Below are positions 56,290 through 64,000 of a DNA stretch of 64,000 bases, piece after piece; position 1 is the stretch's first letter; the number at the start of each line of letters is the position of its first letter. Source of the stretch: Gyromitra esculenta. Taxonomy: Eukaryota; Ascomycota; Pezizomycetes; Pezizales; Discinaceae. The translations under genes were made by a program, and so were the position numbers. The stretch is from positions 372,001 to 436,000 of the forward strand of contig JBCAML010000023.1 in NCBI GenBank assembly GCA_038503075.1, written 5' to 3'. The notes beneath the pieces are model-generated. The model was given only the letters and a program-made list of their open reading frames with translations, searched no databases and had not been told where the DNA came from.

Positions 56290-56700
56290 TCTCACGGTTC
56301 AGCCATTCGTTACGCCCTTCAGTATTCCTGAAGGTGAGCAGTGCTACTTAAGCGAAGTTCTAACACGTTCGAAGAGTGCAATGTTTCTACAAGTCCTACG
56401 AGGGGTCTAACTCAAGGCAAGTTAAGTGCAGCATGATAAAGACAGCGACAGTGTGGATTCTGAGGTAGAATCGAGGTAGTATTAAAACAATACAGTAGAA
56501 GAGAAAACGAGAACATTGCTTTAGGAAAGGAGAAGAAGATACACAACGATCAAAAACCCATCCCTTAAATACCCCGCTTTTGACATATGAAAATCCATAA
56601 CCGAACAGCAACAGAACAACAAAGACATTATATCCCCTAACCGAAACCCATTACAACCAACACAATAGCCTTGACCCATTACCCGTATCTATCCGTGAAA
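56290..56700 (-). repeat. Solo LTR, family A (TSD unclear)
   Basis: 411 bp with ends TCTCACGG and CCGTGAAA. Flanks GCCAC and ACCCC share only 3 of 5 bases. Confidence 0.9.
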
Positions 56701-58304
56701 ACCCCCTAGCAAGCTCTATATGGCATCAGTTCAACCACAGGATCGACTACCCCTGGCGCTCTATATCCCCTTTTTGTGTGGCTGTTTGACATCCTGTCTA
56801 ACTGCTGAGTAGCTGAGCTGGAGGGCGAGCGGTGAGTACAGGAGAGAGCGGAGGGCACAGGTGAGCATGGAGAGAGCATGGTACCATTTATGTATATAGC
56901 TTAGTAGACATAAAGAATTGAAGATATCACACATATTTATACACTTTAAAGCAGCATGACAGGAGTGTAACCATGATGTGTCTATATAAACCAAGCCCGT
57001 CCAGTGTTTCCAGTGCGTCCAGTGCGTCCAGAACCTTGGACGGACCAGGCATGGATCTATTCTTGTATTTGCCCAAAGCAGGATCTCGTTAAGTACATTG
57101 TTTATTCCCATGCACAAAAAGTTTTCTGCACTGCTCTGGACACCTGCCGAAAATAAATCCTCCTCCTGTACGTCTAGTGCGTAAAGTGTCACACACACAT
57201 ATCAACGCAGACCCACCTTTTTGCTGATGCACATAAGCAGTCCTGAAGGCTGTCAATGCTATCAAGCAAGTGTAGAAAAGTTTATTTATGACTTACATCA
57301 TAATTTTCCAGGTGGTTGAGAATCCAGTTACCTTCTAGCTGGTATTGTACTTGAGCCACTATCTCCATTCAAAGGTTGCAGTTGCAAAATTTATATTGAA
57401 TCCAGCCTTCAACCATAAGCTGGATCAGGTAGATGAGGTGTGACCTAGCTCACAAATGGTGACTCTTTATCTGTATCATTCAAGAGATCAGATAGGTTCT
57501 AAAAGCCTTCACAAAAGCCATGAGAGTCATCATCTGAGCTTGCATATCCCCAGATATAATCCCCCTTGAGGATCCAATCCTCGTTAGCGCTTTTCCACAA
57601 ATTGTTTACTATGGCCAATAGTCTGGAAGAATTGGGCAAAGGCTCATCAAGTAGTGTATGCTGCTTCATAAGCTCTGAACAGTGCCACATTACAGTGAAT
57701 TCAATTCCTGTAATTCTTGTTTTATCCTTAGCAGCACAGCTAGAGATGGCTGTGTCATCACTCCCAGAATCTGATGATCAAGATGAAGGAAGGGCTTGGA
57801 GGGGGGTGTTTGGACATCAGGAAGAGGAAGAACTTAGATAATGTATAGTGAAATGCTGGGAAGCTGATGAAACATTGGTCACTGCTCCAGGAGTGGTGGT
57901 TATACCTTTGGATGTTTTACCTGGAGTTTTACCCAGACCACAATTTCAATGCTACTATGTCAGTGTTTATCCTACACGATAAAATAAAATGTGTCTTACA
58001 TTCATGAAGAGAAACTATTAGCAGGGGCAGCAAGTGCTTCTACAGCTTTTCATTAGATTGTGGTATAAGCCTGGGTCATAACTCTCAACAGTTTGTTTGG
58101 CTTTTCTTTACCTTGTGCACATGCTCTTCGATGGCAAGAAGGAAGTGGCGTACTCTTTTCCTCCTCCTTCACCTTATTCTATTGCATGTCTTTTTCTTCA
58201 GACTCTACATCTTAATCTGCATCGCTTGGTTCACGTTCTTTAGCTTCCAAATCTCCTAGTACTTGAGTTGCTTTGATATCAGCAAACTCCTGTAGGTGAT
58301 GGCC
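56701..58304. other. No gene recognised
   Basis: Short frames only. The 91-codon plus-strand frame at 57566-57841 ends in an acidic stretch and has no motif I know. I do not call it a gene. Confidence 0.4.
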
Positions 58305-59056
58305 ATTGCTTTTAATAGGGATAGTCCTAATACTCTGAAGTGGGAATAGGTATAGGAATACGGCCGTCACAAATACTAAAAATCAGGTTGAGATGTTAAG
58401 AGTATTTTCGTGTGAGATTCTCATTAATTTGAAGGGCTACACTTGGTAGTATTCTGCTTGATGAGACTGAGAAGAAGAGCAACAGGTGGCAGGGTCATGC
58501 ACTATCTTTATAGTGCTGCTGACTCACCATCCTCTTTCTGTACTACTCTGCTCTGGGCCCGTCAAGACCTTGAGAACATGCAAAGCTATTGTGGGCAGAG
58601 TACCTCAGGATTCTGCTAATAATCACTTCTGAGCTCTCCGGCACACATCAGTTATTTTCTCCTGCTAGACCTTCTAGATCCGCCAGCTGCATATCATGTC
58701 TATGCTGGATGTAGGAATCTGCGCTTATCAGTCTACAGTTGCATGTGAGGTGTCCTGCACTTAATAGATTCTCTATTGCTGCATCTATGTCTCTGGGCCG
58801 CTGGTACATGTACAGATAGATTGGGAACGCCATTGCAAGAGCTTCCTGTCTTTGGTATCACTGGAGATATACCATTGACTTGTCAGTTAATGCTATTCTC
58901 ACTGGTTTCACTCCATTGGAACAGCAGGGCAGCAGGTATCCTTTTGCATTTGGCAGCTACACCACTCATGCTGATTCTTACTACCTCTCTGCTTGTCCAG
59001 TACCATAATGCTGCACTGCAGGTAACGATTAGGTATATCTGTTACATATCTTTTTG
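58305..59056 (+). repeat. Dispersed repeat R, copy 3
   Basis: Aligns with copies 1 and 2 throughout. The empty site reads GATGTTAAGAG. It ends ATCTGTTAC and abuts the end of repeat X copy 2. Confidence 0.8.
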
Positions 59057-59970
59057 AATCATGAGCAGAGCAGTTAATATCTTCATCAGTTATACCTTCG
59101 TCAAAAGAATAGTCTTTGGAGTATTGATGGGCATGCCTGGTTTTTTTGAGTCCTTAATCCGTGCTGCGTAGGCATTGGAGGATGTTCGCTTTTGAGGCAC
59201 GGCAAGAATATATAAAGACAGAAAGAATCGTAAGTGAATGTAAACCAAGAAAATAGGATGTGAAGGTAGGCTCTAGTGACAGGGCTGTTGAATGAATCAT
59301 GGGAGAATGAAAAGATCATTTGAAGTGGAAGAAGAAGCTTGACCAATTCTCGTGACAGCTACAGAGGCCTTTGCCTCCCTATTCACTGGTTGTATTGCCA
59401 AACCACCTATATACCTGTCAAAAGGCATTACATCAAATCTCATGGGACAACATCTGTTTGCTACAACAAGTAATTTTATTTGGTCAAGGACAACAACAGT
59501 AAGATTGCTGTTTGGACATTTATACCACATTTGCAGAGTTCCTAGTGCCTTAATGATGGCTTAAAAGATTCTAGCAATAGTTTTATTCAATAGCTCCACC
59601 ACTAATGAATAATTCTACTAACAGTGATAACCTAAAAGGTAAAAAAAGAGAAATGGGAAATGGGAAATGGGAAACAAAACAAAGAACATCCTAGTAACCT
59701 AGAACCAAGCTTTAACCCCTTCAAAAATCTAAATACTGATCGAAAAAATCCTCCATAGCCCCCATAGCCTCCTGTAAAGCCAAAGTAAAGCAAAACCCAT
59801 AAAAAAAGTTGATCGGAAACATCACATGTATGACCAGATAATGAAAAACAATGTGCCACCCTCAAAAATCCTCCAATCTAAGAAAAACGAACACGAAAAC
59901 ATGAGATGAACCCAAAAACTCTCAAGTAAATAAAGAAACAATCACAACCTCCACAGCAGAGCTCTCCTGA

Positions 59971-60376
59971 TTTCACGGATAAGATCGGGTAAAAGGTTAG
60001 GATAGAGTTATGGGTTGTTAAGGGTTATTTTTGGGTACAATGTCTTTGTGATTCGGTTGTTTTCGGTTAGAAGTTATTGGTGTCAAAAGCGGGGTATTTA
60101 AGTGATGGATTTCGGTCGTTCTTGTTGTTTTTCTCTTTCTTTCCTTAAGCAACGTTCTCATTACCTTCTCCTGTATTATCAGAATACTATCATGGTTCTA
60201 CCTCAGAACCCTCGCTGTCGCTGTCCACTTTGCTGCACCTATCTCGCCTTGAGATAAAACTCCTCGTAGGACCTGTAGAAAACGCCGCACTCTTTGAACG
60301 TGTTGTTACCTCGCTTAAGTAGCACTGCTCACCTTCAGGGATACTGAAGGGCTTAACGAGGGACTCAACCGTGAGA
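59971..60376 (+). repeat. Solo LTR, family A (TSD CCTGA)
   Basis: 406 bp, TTTCACGG...CCGTGAGA. CCTGA lies at 59966-59970 and 60377-60381. Confidence 0.95.
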
Positions 60377-60713
60377 CCTGAATGCTGAAAGTGCGTTGTG
60401 AATAGGCAATGGAATTCTACCTTGTTTGTTCTATATGCTCATTCATATCGCTATCCTCTTCTCGGTCTCTGCCTCCATCTCTGTCTTGGCCTTGGCCTTT
60501 GCTTTCACCTACACCTTAGTCTTTGTCTTCACCTTGATCATTATAGGGCTGGGGTGGAGGGTCAAGAGGAGGTGAAGGGGGTGGAGGTCCTGTAGCTACC
60601 AATGTAGCACATGCAGCTGCTGTCAGTATCTCCAGGGTACTCTAACCGTCAAAAGCAAAAAAGAAATCAGGGAATTTGGTGAGATAAGCTGTGCAAATAA
60701 GATGCAGAGCAGG

Positions 60714-61125
60714 TCTCACGGTGTCGTTCCTCGTTAAGCCCTTCAGGATCACTGAAGGTGAGCAGTGCTACTTAAACGAGGTAACAACACGTTCAAAGAG
60801 TGTGGCCTTTCTACAAGTTCTACAAGGGGTTTATCTCAAGGCAAGATAAGTGCGGCGAACTGAACAGAGACAGCGAAGGTTCTGAGGTAGAACCGAGATA
60901 GTATTCCAACAATTACAGAAGAAGGTAAACGAGAACGTTGCTTAAGGAAAGAAGAAGAAGAAGACAAAGAGCAAACAAAATCCATCGCTTAAATACCCCG
61001 CTTTCCCATATCACAACCAACATCCGACAACAACCGAAACACAAAGACATTGTACTAAGTAACCGAAATCCGTCCGCAACCATCAAGCGCGATCCTAATC
61101 CATTTCTTTGCTTTGATCCATGAAA
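60714..61125 (-). repeat. Solo LTR, family A (TSD GCAGG)
   Basis: 412 bp with ends TCTCACGG and CCATGAAA. GCAGG lies at 60709-60713 and 61126-61130. Confidence 0.95.
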
Positions 61126-61162
61126 GCAGGCTGTTGACGATCCCTCCTCACCACCAGCTTGC

Positions 61163-61616
61163 TCTCAGGGGGTGAGCTTTTGTCAAGCCCTTTGGTATCC
61201 CCAAAGGTGAGCAGTGCTACTTGAACGATAACAAGTGACAAGAGTTCAAGCGAAGATTTCCACAGGCTCTACGTTTACGAAAAATCAAGGCGACTCTGAC
61301 GAAGGCACTTTGTTCATTTAGTGGCAGGATCCAGATGCTATCCAAATCACGGTGGCGAGGATGGATTACTGGAATCCAGGCTTGTATTGTAAAATACAAG
61401 GAGAGTGGCAATACAAGACTTTACTTAAAGAGAAGAGAAGAAAAAGTACAACAAGAGGGGGAAACCCTTCACTTATATACCAACAATCCAACCCTTTGAT
61501 GACAAACACATGACTGATTGCAACGGATACAAAAAGGAAACACAAAGAACAACAACAAAACTTAGCAACCATGTACCCATGCACATAACCAACCAACAAA
61601 ACAACCATCCATGAAA
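61163..61616 (-). repeat. Solo LTR, family B (TSD CTTGC)
   Basis: 454 bp with ends TCTCAGGG and CCATGAAA. CTTGC lies at 61158-61162 and 61617-61621. Confidence 0.95.
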
Positions 61617-61929
61617 CTTGCTTATAAGCTTCTAGAAGCTGGCTTGAGCTCTAGGCATCCCCACCTTTTGGCCCTCCTGGTGAAACAAGTGTTTTCATTG
61701 TGTTCAGATCTTCTGCAGGAAGATTCACCAAATAAAACTCTAGATCCTCAAAGTATAGGAAGCCATCCAGGAGAGGTGTCTGCACCCTCCCGATAGCCCT
61801 GTGAAGAACCATGAGGACATTTAGCCGCCGAGTATTGCTGCTACTCACCCAAGCTTTCACTGCTTCTCCATTAGTCAGCTGTATATAGCTAGGGTTACTA
61901 AAGGTGACATCAGCAGGTGCTCCAGCAGG

Positions 61930-62338
61930 TTTCATGGATGAGTATCATTGTTGGTTAGTCTGTTGTAAGGATACGTGGTTGTTGTGTTACGTCATTGTTC
62001 GTTATGTTTCCTTTGGTTTCTATTACAATGAGTCATACGTTTGTCATCAAAGAGATGGAATATGGGTATATAAGCGAAGGGTTGTCCCCTCTTGTTGTAC
62101 TTTTTCTCCTTCTTTCCTTAAGCAACACATTCTATTGTACACTCTTGTATTTCACAATACAAACCTCGGTTACGCCTCGTAATCCTTTGCTGTCGCTGCC
62201 TTCAAGTCATCATAACTTGACCCATTTGTAGAGCCTGTAGAATCTTTGTATACACTCTCGCTGTTGGTTTCTCCTTCAAGTAGCACTGCTCATCTCGGAG
62301 GATACCTGAGAGCTTGACGAGAATCTCGCTCCTTGAGA
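61930..62338 (+). repeat. Solo LTR, family B (TSD GCAGG)
   Basis: 409 bp, TTTCATGG...CCTTGAGA. GCAGG lies at 61925-61929 and 62339-62343. Confidence 0.95.
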
Positions 62339-62597
62339 GCAGGAGGTGTTCCAGGATTCTGAGTGGCTCCGGCGATAGCTCTGACAGCTCTCCCATCAGG
62401 CATATTCTTACTAGCAGGATGTGCCAACTCTCGCATTGTGGTGTAGACAACAACCTCTGTATTAGCTTGCTGAATGAGGACACCGAACCATAGGTAAGGT
62501 GCCCTGTAAGGTGAGGCCCCAAAATTATCTGGATTGATCAAGTCCACTTGTAGTAGTGGGTGACCAGCAGGGATGACTCCAAGAGTCAGCAGAGCAA

Positions 62598-63008
62598 TTT
62601 CAGGGATAGAATCCGGTAATGTGTTTAGGGTTAGTTAATGGTTGCTATGGGTTTTCAGTTGTTATACTATGTCTTTGTTATTCGGCTATTATTTGGTTAT
62701 GGGTTATTGTATAGGGAAAGCGGGGTATTTAAGCGATGGATTTCGGTCGTTCTTGTTCTCTTCTTCTTCTTTATTTAAGCAACATTCTTGTTTCACTTGT
62801 GCTGTACTGCAATAAATATCACTTTGGTTCTACCTCAGAACCCTCGCTGTCGCTGCCTTCGCCATTTACACTTAACTTGCCTAGAGTTAAACCACATAAT
62901 AGAACTTTTAGAAAGATTGCATTCCTTGGACATGTTGGTACCTCGCTTAAGTAGCACTGCTCACCTTCAGGGATACTGAAGGGCTTAACGAGGGACTGAA
63001 CCGTGAGA
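62598..63008 (+). repeat. Solo LTR, family A (TSD degenerate)
   Basis: 411 bp, TTTCAGGG...CCGTGAGA. Flanks AGCAA and GACAA share 3 of 5 bases. The homologous gene in copy 1 shows continuous sequence here. Confidence 0.9.
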
Positions 63009-64000
63009 GACAACTTCAACAGCTGCCCTCTTCCTTTTCCGCATTGGCAATGCTTCTTCCTCCAATTCTTCACCTTCTCCCTTGTCCAGATCTGGGTTTA
63101 TAGCTTTGAAGTTGTGGTTGCCCACAAAAGAGGACTTTTTCTCTTCTGCACCTCCATCAGCAATGAGACCTTGGAAAGAGTTCTGGATAGTTGCTGCAGC
63201 CTTTGGATTCTTCTTTTTCTTTGAATCTTTCCATGTAGTGTGTATATGCTTGCCAAACTTGTGCTTTGAAATCCAGTCACAAAGGTGATTAAACTTAACT
63301 TGCTAAATGCGGTCTTGTTAATCTAGTCACTTGCTATCATCCTCATGGAGAGCTCTTTGCACAGTAGGAGGTATGATCTATCCTTGCCAGTGAGTTGCAA
63401 AGCAGCCTTGACTTTGGCAATCTTGAAGCTAGGGGCCATTGATGCTTTAGTGTTAGCAGTGTTTGAAATGTATAAAATAAGGATTTGGAAGCACTTCTGA
63501 AAGTTATGAGAGTATTGGCTGACTACTTAGTTGCCTGCAAATAAGTCAGGATTATTAAATAATCGTATGTGTTGGGAAAAATCAAAATCTAAAGAGCACG
63601 AATAGGGTTTTGAGTACACTCCCACTACTCCCACTACTCCCACTACTTATATCTAACATCTTGAAACAGAGGTAGTTGACTACTGGAAACAAAGGTAGTT
63701 GGTTATTTGAAACAACAGTATGTTTTTAACACGGATCATTAGCATTGGAAATACTGCCGCCAGATCTTTCAGAGTTATGGGAAGAATTAGGGAAGCTATG
63801 GAGAAGGTTAGACATACAAAGACCCAGGAGAGCACCAAAGAGCAATAAACTTGAAACAATCCTAGTTAATGATTTGGAATGAAGATGTTCCAATACTTTA
63901 AACACAGGTAGTAATTAGCATAGGAAATACTGGCGCCAGAGCTCTTAGGGCTATGAGCAAGATTATGAAAGTATACAACAAACATATAAAGGGAGAGTGC

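Larger units (their letters stand above)
60417..63439 (-). pseudogene. Repeat X gene, copy 2, in five pieces
   Basis: Same unknown protein as at 36167-37541. The start MAPSFKIAKVKAALQLTG is at 63439. Pieces run 63439-63009, 62597-62339, 61929-61617, 61162-61126 and 60713-60417, separated by four solo LTRs. It keeps TGG where copy 1 has TGA (AVKAWVSSS), which shows the ancestral residue. It has its own faults: TAG near 63344, frame loss after LPAED, and a shortened Pro-rich linker. The acidic tail ends at TAG near 60417. With copy 1 it allows the gene's order to be inferred, but neither copy is functional. Confidence 0.6.
59057..64000 (-). repeat. Unidentified repeat X, copy 2, with five solo LTRs
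   Basis: Inverted relative to copy 1 (35130-38480) and continues past the right edge. Five solo LTRs (59971, 60714, 61163, 61930, 62598) are inserted in or next to its gene. Removing them gives the same order as copy 1: leader with internal repeats, gene, long 3' region, and end near TGATGAAGATATTAACTGC (59070-59088). Confidence 0.8.

Noticed and set aside
57499..57841. Overlapping ORFs on both strands, possible small gene
   Set aside because: Neither strand shows a domain, repeat copy or codon pattern that distinguishes it from chance.

Overview
This window looks like a transposon graveyard from a filamentous fungus, most likely an ascomycete. A truffle-like Pezizomycete would fit, but that is inference only. 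The evidence is chromovirus-type Ty3/gypsy elements with gag, -1 pol and a C-terminal chromodomain, Tad1-like LINEs whose ORF1 carries three zinc knuckles, a Plavaka/KDZ transposase, PiggyBac and hAT transposases, and many MITEs. No convincing host housekeeping gene, tRNA or rRNA was found. Nearly every coding stretch is broken by stops, indels or insertions.

Layout. 1-5126: the 5' LTR, gag and most of pol of a minus-strand gypsy element that runs off the left edge. It sits inside a plus-strand LINE with RT and RNase H (5127-7569). 8147-11432: a decayed minus-strand LINE, interrupted by two solo LTRs and a MITE, and then by a complete plus-strand gypsy element (11433-18215, target duplication GTAGG). 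That element itself holds two younger solo LTRs. 18282-22483: a dispersed repeat R, split by a 1.5-kb TA-flanked DNA element, followed by nested solo LTRs. 22484-29690: old, mostly anonymous sequence with fold-back repeats, two clear MITEs and one unknown pseudogene. 29692-34381: a Plavaka-like transposase pseudogene cut by four solo LTRs. 35130-38480 and 59057-64000: two inverted copies of an unidentified multi-kb repeat (called X here) carrying a dead gene of unknown function. 38521-44415: an ORF1-only LINE holding a PiggyBac element, next to an RT-coding LINE. 44430-46016: a hAT transposase pseudogene. 46652-49379: a gypsy tail fragment whose LTR holds a second ORF1-only LINE. 51238-53251: a third ORF1-only LINE. 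53470-59056: repeats, a MITE and a minisatellite.

How the parts work. Two related LTR families (A and B, about 400-450 bp) supply 21 solo LTRs, most with perfect 5-bp target duplications. Their ends are TTTCA...TGAGA rather than TG...CA. Three linked RNA signals in these LTR elements are the most interesting content. First, a 9-nt primer-binding site is complementary to the probable 5' end of the element's own transcript, which is Tf1-type self-priming. Second, a bulged two-tier stem-loop in U5 is kept by compensatory changes between families A and B. Third, a UUUAAAC slippery site at the gag stop is followed by a hairpin that has two compensatory base-pair changes between the two elements. 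Separately, three full-length LINE copies of about 2 kb code only ORF1 but share their 3' tail with an RT-coding LINE. They resemble the HAL1 half-LINEs of mammals.
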